This document shows, piece after piece, positions 53,888 through 63,105 of a stretch of DNA of 64,000 nt. Source of the DNA: Prevotella merdae (GTDB lineage Bacteria > Bacteroidota > Bacteroidia > Bacteroidales > Bacteroidaceae); the NCBI RefSeq assembly GCF_900290275.1, contig NZ_LT985323.1:1294558-1358557 (forward strand), written 5' to 3'. The position numbers and the translations under genes were made by a program. Positions within the stretch are counted from its first letter, which is position 1. Every line of letters starts with the position of its first letter. The notes beneath the pieces were generated by a model, which was given only the letters and a program-made list of their open reading frames with translations, was not told the DNA's origin and searched no databases.

Positions 53888-54502
53888 ATGGGTAAAGTAA
53901 AAGTTAAGAAAGCGGACGTCTGGATAGACATGACTCCTATGTCGGACGTGATGGTCCTCTTGCTTACGTTCTTCATGTTGACATCAACATTCGTTAAGAA
54001 CGAGGCAGTGAAGGTCGTTACTCCAGGCTCGGTATCTGAAATCAAGGTACCGGAGACTAATGTCTTGACAGTACTCTGCGATAAGAATGGCCGAATCTTC
54101 GTAGGTATGGACAATCCTAGAAGAATGGGCGAACTCGTTCAGGGTATGGCCGACCAGTATGGCGTGCAGCTCACAAAGAAACAGTTTGAAACTGCTCAGG
54201 GTGCTGCCACTATCGGTGTCAATATGCAGGATCTTGCAACAGCCTTGAGCCAGGAAGATAGATTGAATGAATACCAGGCATCAAAGGGTATCCCTACTGA
54301 TAGCGTGGACGGTAAGATGAGCCAGTTCCAAGATTGGGTTAAGATGGCTCGTGATAACAACGGCTCGGAAATGAAGCTTGCCATCAAGGCAGACGCTGGC
54401 ACTTCGTACAAGGTCATCAAGAAGATGATGTCGGAATTGCAGGACATGAGCGAGAACCGTTACTATCTCATTACCGCACTTAAATCAAATTCGGAGGACT
54501 AA
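53888..54502 (+). CDS. exbD: ExbD/TolR family protein 1
   Basis: 204 residues. Membrane helix with the functional Asp in DMTPMSDVMVLLLTFFML and a periplasmic C-terminal domain. Partner of ExbB in energising TonB. Thirty bases after exbB and three before the second exbD. Confidence 0.92.
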   Translation: MGKVKVKKADVWIDMTPMSDVMVLLLTFFMLTSTFVKNEAVKVVTPGSVSEIKVPETNVLTVLCDKNGRIFVGMDNPRRMGELVQGMADQYGVQLTKKQFETAQGAATIGVNMQDLATALSQEDRLNEYQASKGIPTDSVDGKMSQFQDWVKMARDNNGSEMKLAIKADAGTSYKVIKKMMSELQDMSENRYYLITALKSNSED

Positions 54503-54505
54503 GAC

Positions 54506-55153
54506 ATGGCAAAGAAAAAAGCAAGCAGACAGAAAAAGATGCAGACCCGCGTGGACTTCACGCCTATGGTGGACATGATGATGCTTCTTATCACGTTCTT
54601 CATGCTCTGTACATCTCTGGCTAAGCCTCAGACTATGAACTTGACCATGCCTTCGAACGACGAGAATATCTCTGATAAGGATCGTAACGCTGCTAAGGCA
54701 TCACAGACCATCACTATCTATGTGTGTGGTAACGACAAGATCTATCACGTTGATGGCTTGCCTAAGTATGATGACCCGAACTGTCTGAAGGAAACTACAT
54801 GGGGTCAGAAGGGTATCCGCTCGGTTCTCTTCAACCACATTACCGAGGATGGCTCGCAGCCAGTTAAGGACATTATGATGGCTAAGGACGCTCTTGACAA
54901 GAAGAAGCTCGCTAACCCAGCTGCTTACCCAGAGGAAGTGTACGACGCTGCTCTGACTAAGATTAAGAAGGGTGAACTTGATTCTGGCAAGGTGCCTACC
55001 ATGACTATTATCATCAAGTGTACCGACCAGGCTTCATACAAGAACATGGTTGATGCTTTGGACGAGATGACTATCTGCAGTATTGGTACTTACGTCATTG
55101 ACAAGATCAACGATCAGGATGCTAAGCTTCTTGCATCGAAAGGTGTCAAGTAA
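54506..55153 (+). CDS. exbD: ExbD/TolR family protein 2
   Basis: 215 residues, a paralogue of the gene 3 bp upstream: DFTPMVDMMMLLITFFMLCT helix with the conserved Asp, then a diverged periplasmic domain. Two ExbD genes per cluster is common in Bacteroidota; the two products may form a heteromeric stator. Confidence 0.91.
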   Translation: MAKKKASRQKKMQTRVDFTPMVDMMMLLITFFMLCTSLAKPQTMNLTMPSNDENISDKDRNAAKASQTITIYVCGNDKIYHVDGLPKYDDPNCLKETTWGQKGIRSVLFNHITEDGSQPVKDIMMAKDALDKKKLANPAAYPEEVYDAALTKIKKGELDSGKVPTMTIIIKCTDQASYKNMVDALDEMTICSIGTYVIDKINDQDAKLLASKGVK

Positions 55154-55183
55154 ATGACTAATAATTAAAGAAAGGACGAAGAA

Positions 55184-56020
55184 ATGTCAAAAATAGATTT
55201 GATATCCAATGAGTGGACTGACCTTGTATTCGAGGGCAGAAACCAGTCATACGGAGCTTATAAGCTGCGCAAAACCACAGGCAAGCGCAACCTTTGGGCT
55301 CTTATCATCGTAGCCCTTGCTGCAGTACTCCTTTATCTCGGACTTCAGCTACAGCGCATGGCTGAGGCTAACAAGAAGGTTGAGAACACTCAGGCCGTAG
55401 CGCTCGCTAAACTCAATACTGAGAAGAAGAAAGAGGCTAAGGTAGAGAAGAAGGAGATCATCAGACAAGAGCCTGAAAAGGTTGTTGAGCAGGTTAAGTC
55501 TTCAGTTAAGTTTACCGCTCCTATCATCAAGAAGGACGAAGAGGTAAAGGAAGAGGATGAGATCAAACTCGATGAAGTTCAGAAGAGCGACAAGGCTGTC
55601 GGCGCCTTCACAGTTGAGGGTAACGACGAGGTAGGTGGCTCAGTACTTAAGGCTAAGGAAGACATCGCAGCTCCGGAACCTCCGAAGCATGTGGTTGAGG
55701 AGACTAAGATCTTCACCGTAGTAGAGCAGATGCCTATGTTCCCTGGTGGCGATGTAGCCCTTATGGGTTACCTCCGCGACAATATCCACTACCCAACAGT
55801 AGCTGCCGAGAACGGCGTACAGGGTCGTGTTGTTGTTGGCTTCGTTGTAGAGCGTGATGGTTCTATTACCGATGTGAATGTGATTCGCTCGGTTGACCCA
55901 TCTCTCGACCGTGAGGCTATGCGCGTGGTTAAGGGCATGCCAAGATGGACTCCTGGTAAGCAGAATGGCTCGGCTGTACGTGTGAAGTATCAGGTTCCTG
56001 TTACATTCCGCCTGCAGTAA
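55184..56020 (+). CDS. tonB: TonB energy transducer
   Basis: 278 residues. Cytosolic N-terminus (about 40 residues), one membrane helix (LWALIIVALAAVLLYLGLQL), a Lys/Glu-rich linker and the C-terminal TonB domain from about 185 (MFPGGDVALMGYLRDNIHYP, PRWTPGKQNGSAVRVKYQVPVTFRL). Transmits ExbBD energy to outer-membrane receptors. Followed by a hairpin and by the pstS-like gene. Confidence 0.93.
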   Translation: MSKIDLISNEWTDLVFEGRNQSYGAYKLRKTTGKRNLWALIIVALAAVLLYLGLQLQRMAEANKKVENTQAVALAKLNTEKKKEAKVEKKEIIRQEPEKVVEQVKSSVKFTAPIIKKDEEVKEEDEIKLDEVQKSDKAVGAFTVEGNDEVGGSVLKAKEDIAAPEPPKHVVEETKIFTVVEQMPMFPGGDVALMGYLRDNIHYPTVAAENGVQGRVVVGFVVERDGSITDVNVIRSVDPSLDREAMRVVKGMPRWTPGKQNGSAVRVKYQVPVTFRLQ

Positions 56021-56069
56021 TATCGAAGCGTATGATATCTTACATGTTTAAACTGTAAGATTAATAATA

Positions 56070-56121
56070 ACAACCATCCACGTGGCTCCGGTTCAAGCAA
56101 CCAGAGCTCATGGATGGTTGT
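56070..56121 (+). terminator. Large hairpin after tonB
   Basis: 11-bp perfect outer stem ACAACCATCCA/TGGATGGTTGT (56070-56080 with 56111-56121) with an inner GCTCCGGTT/AACCAGAGC stem. No strong T-run follows, so it may terminate poorly or act as an mRNA structure before the pstS-like gene. Confidence 0.6.
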
Positions 56122-56310
56122 AGCTTAAATGCATGTTTATCTGCAAACAACAATCCAACAAACTACCCCTATCACTCTGCAGCTTTATTGCAGGATTCCA
56201 CCCCCAAGGTCATCACGTTGTTGACCCACTTAATTAGACATTACTCTTACATTTATATACTATACAGATTATCTTTTTATTAACAGATATTCTTTAAATT
56301 AGATGTGATT

Positions 56311-57282
56311 ATGAAGACGAATTTTAGAAACATATCAATACTTGCCTTGCTTGCATTGGTTCTCGTTATGATGTCGTGTGGCGGAGAGAAGAAACGCAAG
56401 GACGGACGTACTGACACTACAACACAAGGCGAGATAAGCTTTGCTTGCGACGAGAGTTTTAGTCCTATTATCGACGAACTCATCCAGGTTTACCAGATGC
56501 AATGCCCTAACACCAAGCTTAAGCCTATCTATACCAACGAGATTGATGGTATCAACATGCTTCTTCAGCAGAAAACATGGCTTACCATTACTGCGCGCAA
56601 CTTTACACCTAAGGAATATACTTATATCAAAGATGGTCTTAATATGTTGCCTGAGGCTGTACGTTTGGCTTACGATGGTATGGCGCTTATATGCAATAAC
56701 CAAAATCTCGACTCGTGCATTTCTGTTAAGGATGTCAAGGATATTCTCTTGGGCAAGAAGACCAAGTGGAGCGAGGTAAACCCAGGTTCAAAGCTTGGCG
56801 AGATATGGGTTTGCTTTGACAACCGCAAGTCGAGCGCCGTTAATTATTGCTGCGACTCTATTCTTGGTGGCAAGCCAATCGATAGTCCTAATGTCTTTGC
56901 AGCCAAGGACAGCAAGGATGTTATCGACTACGTGTCTAAAACTCCTAACGCCATTGGTGTTATTGGCAGCAATTGGCTTAACGACAAGCGCGACACTACC
57001 AATACAACATGGAACAAGGCTATTACCGTTATGTCGGTTTCAAAGCTCGACCATGCAACTGCCCTTAACTCATGGAAGCCTTATCAGGCATGGCTTCTCA
57101 ACGGTCGCTATCCATTTGTACGCACTATATATGCTCTGCTCAACGACCCTAAGCGTGGATTGCCATGGGGTTTTGCTCACTTTATTGAGCAGCCTAAGGG
57201 CCAGCTCATCATCTTTAAGTCTGGCTTATTGCCTACTCGTGGCGAGATAACCATTCGCGACGTACAGGTTCATAACGAGTAA
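56311..57282 (+). CDS. PstS-like substrate-binding lipoprotein
   Basis: 323 residues from the ATG at 56311 (the frame also has a GTG at 56305). Signal ending VMMSC (Cys about 22). Periplasmic-binding-protein-like fold with IGVIGSNWLNDKR and LLNDPKRGLPWGFAHFIEQPKGQLIIFKSGLLP, typical of PstS-like proteins encoded beside TonB clusters in Bacteroidota. No PstCAB genes are near, so phosphate transport is not shown. Confidence 0.75.
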   Translation: MKTNFRNISILALLALVLVMMSCGGEKKRKDGRTDTTTQGEISFACDESFSPIIDELIQVYQMQCPNTKLKPIYTNEIDGINMLLQQKTWLTITARNFTPKEYTYIKDGLNMLPEAVRLAYDGMALICNNQNLDSCISVKDVKDILLGKKTKWSEVNPGSKLGEIWVCFDNRKSSAVNYCCDSILGGKPIDSPNVFAAKDSKDVIDYVSKTPNAIGVIGSNWLNDKRDTTNTTWNKAITVMSVSKLDHATALNSWKPYQAWLLNGRYPFVRTIYALLNDPKRGLPWGFAHFIEQPKGQLIIFKSGLLPTRGEITIRDVQVHNE

Positions 57283-57430
57283 ATATCCAGCGTACAATAA
57301 GTATTTGTCGCCAGTATGATGCAATATTCTTAGCCGATTTGCGTTATACTAATAAGTAGAATAAAGAAAGACTGTGTATTACTATACAATATTATTAAAA
57401 TCAAGGTTATACTCTTAAAAATTCCGAATT

Positions 57431-58852
57431 ATGAAGGCAATTAAATATTTCGTAGCAGGTGCTCTGATGCTCAGCATCGCAGCTCCATCAATGGCACAGG
57501 ACGTTAAGTCTCAGGTTGATGCCATTACAAAGGTAGTAGTAGACGCTAAAGGCGATGTTGTTGCAACTAAGGCCCCAGTTAAGGCGTTTATGAAGCTCAA
57601 CAAGAAGAATGCTGAGGCTCTTGCTGGTCTTGGACGTGCATTCCTTGCAGCAAAGAACTTCGAGCAGGCTAAGGTTTATGCCGATCAGGCAATGAAGGTA
57701 GGCAAGACATGTGCAGCTGGTTATGTTCTTCGTGGTGATATCGCTTCGGCAGAGGACGATGGCGGTATGGCTGCTTCTTACTATGAGATGGCTACACAGC
57801 AGGCTCCTCAGGACCCAACAGCTTACGTTAAGTATGCTCGTGTTTACCAGAAGGTAGATCCAAAGGGTGCTGTTGCTATGCTCGAGAAGCTCCGCACTGT
57901 TAAACCCGACTATCCAGTAGATGCTGCCGCTGGTTACATGTATTCTTCTAACAATCAGCTTAAGTCGGCTATGAACTACTACGACAAGGTTAGCAATGCC
58001 GCTTCGCTTGAGGACTATATCCTCTTCGACTATGCTTCTACAGCATACGTTCTCGAGCAGTACGACAAGGCTCTTACCCTCTCGCAGACTGGTATACAGA
58101 AGTATCCTCAGTATGGTTCGTTCAACCGTATCGCTCTTTACAGCTCTGACAAGCAGAAGCAGTATGAGGCTGCAGTTGGATATGGCAAGCAGCTCTTCGC
58201 CGCTACCGATACCATCAAGTATACTCCTAATGACTACATCTTCTATGCCGATGCTCTTGTAAATACAGGCAACGTTGCCGCAGCTGTAGAGGCTTACAAG
58301 CACCTCCCTGAGGTTGATGCTGATAACAAGGAGTACAACAAGTTCATTGCTCAGGCTTATGCCAAGGGCAAGATGTTCGCCGAGGCTGTTGCTGCTTACG
58401 AGCAGTATCTTAAGGATAAGGGCGAGGAAGTTACATATAAGGAATATGACGACTTTGCCGACATCTATCTTGAGGAGGCAGAGGCTGCCGCAAATGATGA
58501 GGCTAAGAAAGCTGCTTTCAAGAAGGCTGCCGACATCTATGGCTTGATTGCCGAGAAGTTCGACTATGCTGCTATCTATGCTGTATCTAAGCAGGCTACT
58601 GCTTACTATCAGATTAATCCTGATCTTAAGGTAGGTATTGCTCTTCCTTATTATCAGAAGCTCATCCAGCTTATCGAGGCTAAGGACGATAAGACTGCTG
58701 CTGATACCAAGAAGCTTGCTACAGCTTATCAGTATCTCGCTGTTCACTACATCCAGAACGACAAGGTTGCCGAGGCTAAGCAGTGGGCATCTAAGTTGCT
58801 CGAGGTTCGTCCTGACGATGAGACAGGCAAGCAGATTATGGATTTGAAGTAA
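57431..58852 (+). CDS. Tetratricopeptide-repeat exported protein
   Basis: 473 residues. Signal peptide MKAIKYFVAGALMLSIAAPSMA, then helical repeats of TPR type throughout (for example EALAGLGRAFLAAKNFEQAKVYADQAMK; AASYYEMATQQAPQDPTAYVKYARVYQ; YLAVHYIQNDKVAEAKQWASKLLEV). Rich in Ala, Lys and Tyr. Likely a protein-protein scaffold in the periplasm, possibly linked to the ExbBD-TonB cluster upstream by conserved order. Confidence 0.83.
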   Translation: MKAIKYFVAGALMLSIAAPSMAQDVKSQVDAITKVVVDAKGDVVATKAPVKAFMKLNKKNAEALAGLGRAFLAAKNFEQAKVYADQAMKVGKTCAAGYVLRGDIASAEDDGGMAASYYEMATQQAPQDPTAYVKYARVYQKVDPKGAVAMLEKLRTVKPDYPVDAAAGYMYSSNNQLKSAMNYYDKVSNAASLEDYILFDYASTAYVLEQYDKALTLSQTGIQKYPQYGSFNRIALYSSDKQKQYEAAVGYGKQLFAATDTIKYTPNDYIFYADALVNTGNVAAAVEAYKHLPEVDADNKEYNKFIAQAYAKGKMFAEAVAAYEQYLKDKGEEVTYKEYDDFADIYLEEAEAAANDEAKKAAFKKAADIYGLIAEKFDYAAIYAVSKQATAYYQINPDLKVGIALPYYQKLIQLIEAKDDKTAADTKKLATAYQYLAVHYIQNDKVAEAKQWASKLLEVRPDDETGKQIMDLK

Positions 58853-58869
58853 TTTTTAAACATTAATAC

Positions 58870-59108
58870 AGAGGGTGTGTCAAAAGTCGCAAGTGGTACG
58901 CCCCGAAGGGGCAGAAGCTCCTAGCCCAGGGCAGCGCCCTGGGTGTAATACATCCAAAGCAAAGCGCCCTGTAAGGGCAGAAGCGTTGATAAATGCTTTT
59001 GCCCTTACAGGGCGTATTATTATAATATCCGTTTACCCAGGGCGCTGCCCTGGGCTAGGCGCAATTTGGGCTTTCAGCCCGTATTGTTTAAGGTTTGACA
59101 CACCCTCT
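58870..59108. repeat. Composite intergenic repeat, copy B
   Basis: Terminal inverted repeat AGAGGGTGTGTCAAA (58870-58884) is perfect at 59094-59108. Inside are hairpins GCCCC-gaa-GGGGC, CCCAGGGC-AG-GCCCTGGG-type, a long stem CGCCCTGTAAGGGCA with its complement, another CCCAGGGC/GCCCTGGG and GGGCT-ttc-AGCCC; the first and fourth arms are also exact complements of each other. A T-run after the right end may terminate the TPR gene transcript. Covers the 58853-59154 gap. Confidence 0.88.
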
Positions 59109-59154
59109 TTTTTACGTCCAATCGTCGTTCTTTTCTTATGTAATAAGTGGTGTA

Positions 59155-62109
59155 TTATGCGCCAACAACCACGGCGCCTTCTTGTTTCTTGCCATCCATC
59201 ATTATTCGTAATGGCTTGTTGAATCTTACCACTCTAACATGTTCGGTTTCTTCCACCGCTTCCATTTCGTCGAGCATTTCCTTATGGAACAAACCTTCTC
59301 CACGATTGGCGTCAACGGTAAAGTAGCCTACGCCGAATGATGTAAGGTTCTGGAAGAAGTGAGTTCCCTGACTCGGGTCTACTCTATAATTCTTCAGCGC
59401 AACTTCTACTATAACTCTTGCAGCCGATATATGTGGCCATTTAACCGGAATACCAAGCCACGGGTCGCTCGACCCCCAGCGTCCTGGTCCAACAAGTACA
59501 TAGTTCTTGCCTTTGTCCAGATATTCGCGGTTTATCTTCTCTATCTCTCGTGCAATTGCAGGATTGTTGGATGCCGTAAAGTTGTCGTCCGTCTTTATGT
59601 ATACCACGTCGGTTACGTCTTCCGTAACTCCATGTCCCAGCGAGTTATGCGAGCGTACCACGCATTTATCATCAGGCACAGCAGCCACATCTTCGTCCAG
59701 CATCTGCTTTGAGTCCACTATTGGCCTAATCTGCAATAGATACAAATTGCCCGTGCGGTCGTTGTTTATGTTGCATGCAAATTCAATCTCCACCGGTCGT
59801 CTCATCGATTCGGCACCATATTTCATCGACATCTGTAGCAGTTCGGGCAATGGAAACACACCATGTTGCAATACGCTTGCAAAGGTTATCACCTTTCGTC
59901 CGCCATCGTATATGCCGTCACGTATTACCTGGTCGTATGGGTCGTAGGTCGATGCAATATAGTTTAGCGAGTTGTCGCGCTCGGCCTCCTTCACCTTAAG
60001 ATTCAGGATGTTGAATCCGTCATCTACCTTAAAATCGCTGCCCACATGCTTTGTGTCCAGTGCATAAAATCTGGTTTGAGTCTCCCTTAACGCCGTTTCA
60101 AGCTCGCTTGTTTGCAGCACCTGGTGCGGATGATATGGTGATACTCTCAGCGTCTGACCGCCATCCACGATATACTTGCCCAATCCCAAAGCCAGCGAAG
60201 CAATACCGTCTTCGGCACGTTCGTCGCCAATAGGGTAGTAGTTGAGCGACCTGAGCACGCCCGATATATTGGGATAGTATCGTCCGTCATATTGTTTGCC
60301 CACCACTTCTTGCAGAATCACAGCCATCTTTTCCTGGTCTATCACGTTGCTCGTGGCAGTCATATACGCTTTCGAATCCTTATAGTAAACCGATGCGTAT
60401 ACGCCCTTGATGGCGCAAGCCAGCATCTCGAGCATGGCATACTTATCGTCTAGATACGGAATCATATATGTAGAATATATTCCGGCAAATGGCTGATAGT
60501 GTGCATCTTCCAACAGCGAGCTCGAACGTATAGCTATCGGACTCTTCGTTGCCTCGAAAAAGGTGAAGAAGTCGGCTATAAGCGAGTCGGGCAATTGTGC
60601 TCTCATAAAGTGTTGCAATATATCCTCGTCCGACGCATCGCTTAGTGCTATCTGGTACAGATTGTTCTGTTCCATAAACTGGTCGAATACATCCGTACAT
60701 AGCACCACCGTCTTAGGTATCTGTACTGTTGCACCTTCAAACGAGTTGAATTCTGGGTGCATCTTAATTATATTATCCAAGAAAGCCAAACCTCTGCCTT
60801 TACCGCCAAGCGAGCCTTCGCCGATGCGTGCAAAGTGAGAGTAAGAGTCAAACTTCATGCGGTCGAATACAGCCACAACTCCAATATTCTTCATGTGTCG
60901 ATATTGCACAATAGCGTCGAATATAATCTCTCGGTGCGCCGTAATGTCCTTTAGTCTTTCCCACGTAATCTTTTTAAGATACTCCGACACCGGAAATATG
61001 GCTCGAGCCGACAGCCACCGGCTCATGTGGTTGCGCGATATGTGATACAGCATCGAATCGTCTGGTATCTTGAATATGTTGTCTTGCAATTCCTTCAGGC
61101 TATGTATGCGCATTATCTCGGCCTTTGTTTTTGGATCGCGGAAGATAAAATCGCCAAATCCCATGTGCTCTTCCATCATCTTTCTAAGGTCGAGCGACAT
61201 CTTCTTCGAGTTCTTATCCACAAATCTGAAACCCTCAGCTTCTGCCTTCTCCCTATTCTCTGATTCTGCACTCTCCATTATCAAAGGTATATATGGGTTA
61301 CGGCTATGTATATTGCGCAGCAGTTTCAGTCCGGCTTCGCTATCCTTTACGCCTCCTACGGGGAATCTTACATCGCTAATAACGCCCAGTACATTATCGG
61401 CAAACTTGTCGTACAAAGCCATAGCTTCCTCGTAGTTGCGTGCCAATACCACCTTAGGACGACCACGCATACGCAGCGTGGCAGCATGTCGGTTTAGTGC
61501 CTCGGTAGAGAATCGCTTGCTTTGTGCCAATATATAATTGTATAGATTTGGCAGAATAGAGCTGTAGAACCTTATGCTGTCCTCAACTACCAAAATCATC
61601 TGCACCCCACCTTCTTCAATATCGTGCTCAAGATTCATCTTGTCCTCAATCAGCTTTATTATTGACAGTATAAGGTTGGTGTTGCCCAACCAGCAGAACA
61701 CGTAGTCGAATATAGACAAGTCCTCGTTCTCCATACGCTTCGTAATGCCATGCGAGAAAGGTGTAAGTACAATGCAATGTATGTCTGGAAATCCTGCCTT
61801 TATGTCGTGTGCTACAGAGAATGCGTCGTTGTCGGCATTGCCAGGCATACATATCACAAGATCAATGTTCATTGTGCGCAGTACCTGATAAGCCTCCTCC
61901 GTAGTACTAACCTGTGTAAAGGTAGGTGGATAGCGCAGACCCAATTCCATATACTCGTTGTATATCTTCTCTTCCACACGTCCGTCGTCCTCAAGCATAA
62001 AGGCGTCGTATGGATTGGCCACGATAAGCACGTTATAGATGCGTCGCATCATCAGGTTGACGAAGGTCACATCCTTAAGATAAAATTTCTGGTATTCTTG
62101 TGGTATCAT
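59155..62109 (-). CDS. PEP synthase/PPDK nucleotide-binding-domain protein with receiver-like N-terminus
   Basis: 984 residues. Residues about 25-130 (NVLIVANPYDAFMLEDDGR...DLVICMPGNADNDAF...HCIVLTPF) and about 170-320 (MILVVEDSIRFYSSIL...LGVISDVRFP) resemble response-regulator receiver folds. From about 420 there is an ATP-grasp region as in pyruvate phosphate dikinase: RIGEGSLGGKGRGLAFLDNI, PIAIRSSSLLEDA and LLQIRPIVD (about 788). No phosphohistidine swivel (TSHAAI-type) or PEP-binding barrel follows; instead a 190-residue domain with VGPGRWGSSDPWLGIPVKW. It is therefore not a full PPDK, and its substrate is unknown. Confidence 0.85.
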   Translation of the reverse strand: MIPQEYQKFYLKDVTFVNLMMRRIYNVLIVANPYDAFMLEDDGRVEEKIYNEYMELGLRYPPTFTQVSTTEEAYQVLRTMNIDLVICMPGNADNDAFSVAHDIKAGFPDIHCIVLTPFSHGITKRMENEDLSIFDYVFCWLGNTNLILSIIKLIEDKMNLEHDIEEGGVQMILVVEDSIRFYSSILPNLYNYILAQSKRFSTEALNRHAATLRMRGRPKVVLARNYEEAMALYDKFADNVLGVISDVRFPVGGVKDSEAGLKLLRNIHSRNPYIPLIMESAESENREKAEAEGFRFVDKNSKKMSLDLRKMMEEHMGFGDFIFRDPKTKAEIMRIHSLKELQDNIFKIPDDSMLYHISRNHMSRWLSARAIFPVSEYLKKITWERLKDITAHREIIFDAIVQYRHMKNIGVVAVFDRMKFDSYSHFARIGEGSLGGKGRGLAFLDNIIKMHPEFNSFEGATVQIPKTVVLCTDVFDQFMEQNNLYQIALSDASDEDILQHFMRAQLPDSLIADFFTFFEATKSPIAIRSSSLLEDAHYQPFAGIYSTYMIPYLDDKYAMLEMLACAIKGVYASVYYKDSKAYMTATSNVIDQEKMAVILQEVVGKQYDGRYYPNISGVLRSLNYYPIGDERAEDGIASLALGLGKYIVDGGQTLRVSPYHPHQVLQTSELETALRETQTRFYALDTKHVGSDFKVDDGFNILNLKVKEAERDNSLNYIASTYDPYDQVIRDGIYDGGRKVITFASVLQHGVFPLPELLQMSMKYGAESMRRPVEIEFACNINNDRTGNLYLLQIRPIVDSKQMLDEDVAAVPDDKCVVRSHNSLGHGVTEDVTDVVYIKTDDNFTASNNPAIAREIEKINREYLDKGKNYVLVGPGRWGSSDPWLGIPVKWPHISAARVIVEVALKNYRVDPSQGTHFFQNLTSFGVGYFTVDANRGEGLFHKEMLDEMEAVEETEHVRVVRFNKPLRIMMDGKKQEGAVVVGA

Positions 62110-62169
62110 AGATTTAGCCTTTTAGGTTTATATATTATGTTTAATTGGTTGTATCTATCTAAGCGTATG

Positions 62170-62622
62170 TTATCGGCGACTGCGGAAGAAATCTGTCATC
62201 AGCGTTCTGCATTCCTCCTCCAGTACACCCTGCGTAACTGTACATTTAGGGTGTAATGCCTTGGGAGCAAACCGCATAAAGCCACGTTTCTCGTCGGCTG
62301 CGCCAAACACCACACGCCTAATCTGCGACCAGCCTATTGCGCCTGCGCACATAATACACGGCTCAACTGTTACGTACAACGTACAGTCGGTTAGGTATTT
62401 GCCGCCAAGCTGGTTGGCAGCAGATGTTATGGCTTGCATCTCAGCATGTGCTGTTACGTCGCCAAGGGTTTCTGTCAGGTTGTGCGCACGTGCGATAATA
62501 CGGTCGGCAGCCACAATTACAGCTCCTACCGGAATCTCTCCCGCCTCGCGTGCAGCCAAGGCTTCGTCCAAGGCACGCCGCATTAACTGCTCGTCTCTCT
62601 TCTGTTGTTCGCTATTGTCCAT
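62170..62622 (-). CDS. tadA: tRNA-specific adenosine deaminase
   Basis: 150 residues from the ATG at 62622 (MDNSEQQKRDEQLMRRALDEA). Zinc motifs HAEMQAI and PCIMCAGAI are present, with catalytic Glu in HAE. Deaminates A34 to inosine in tRNA-Arg. A TAAATTTG box on the - strand at 62641-62648 leaves almost no leader, as for its divergent neighbour. Confidence 0.9.
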   Translation of the reverse strand: MDNSEQQKRDEQLMRRALDEALAAREAGEIPVGAVIVAADRIIARAHNLTETLGDVTAHAEMQAITSAANQLGGKYLTDCTLYVTVEPCIMCAGAIGWSQIRRVVFGAADEKRGFMRFAPKALHPKCTVTQGVLEEECRTLMTDFFRSRR

Positions 62623-62710
62623 AAGTAAACTTTTTGTTTGCAAATTTACAATAATAATGCCATATATCTCGCATTTTAACGATACCTTTGTACATTAAAA
62701 ATAATCAATT

Positions 62711-63091
62711 ATGGCTCAACACAACCAACTCGGCAAGTGGGGTGAGGAATATGCAGTCAACTTTCTGCTCAACAAAGGTTACGACATCTTGGAGCGAGAT
62801 TGGCGCATAGGCCACCGCGATATCGACATAATAGCACGCGCGCCCGAAGGCAACATCATTGTATTTGTAGAGGTAAAGACACGTACAAGCGATGTGGTTA
62901 CCGACCCGCGCGATGCCGTCGACCTACGCAAGATACGCAACATAGGCTTTGCTGCAAATGCCTATGTCAAGCAACATAACGTTGTCGACCTTCTTCGATT
63001 CGACATAATATCCATTGTTGGTAACAACGATGCCAACGCCGATATTACGCACATTGAGGATGCCTTCAATCCTTGCTGCGCCTTCAGATAA
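62711..63091 (+). CDS. YraN family (UPF0102) endonuclease-like protein
   Basis: 126 residues. Nuclease-like core GHRDIDIIARAPEGNIIVFVEVKTRTS (D...E-x-K) and LGKWGEEYAVNFLLNKGYDIL at the N-terminus. Thought to be a Holliday-junction-resolvase-like nuclease, although its role is not established. Starts 20 bp after a TACCTTTG box (62683-62690). birA begins 14 bp downstream. Confidence 0.9.
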   Translation: MAQHNQLGKWGEEYAVNFLLNKGYDILERDWRIGHRDIDIIARAPEGNIIVFVEVKTRTSDVVTDPRDAVDLRKIRNIGFAANAYVKQHNVVDLLRFDIISIVGNNDANADITHIEDAFNPCCAFR

Positions 63092-63105
63092 TAAACCCAG
63101 ATAAA

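Noticed and set aside
57488..58747. 419-residue open frame on the - strand opposite the TPR gene
   Set aside because: Mirror of a highly biased coding strand; it is Leu/Ser-rich without domain features, and the + strand has a signal peptide and TPR repeats.
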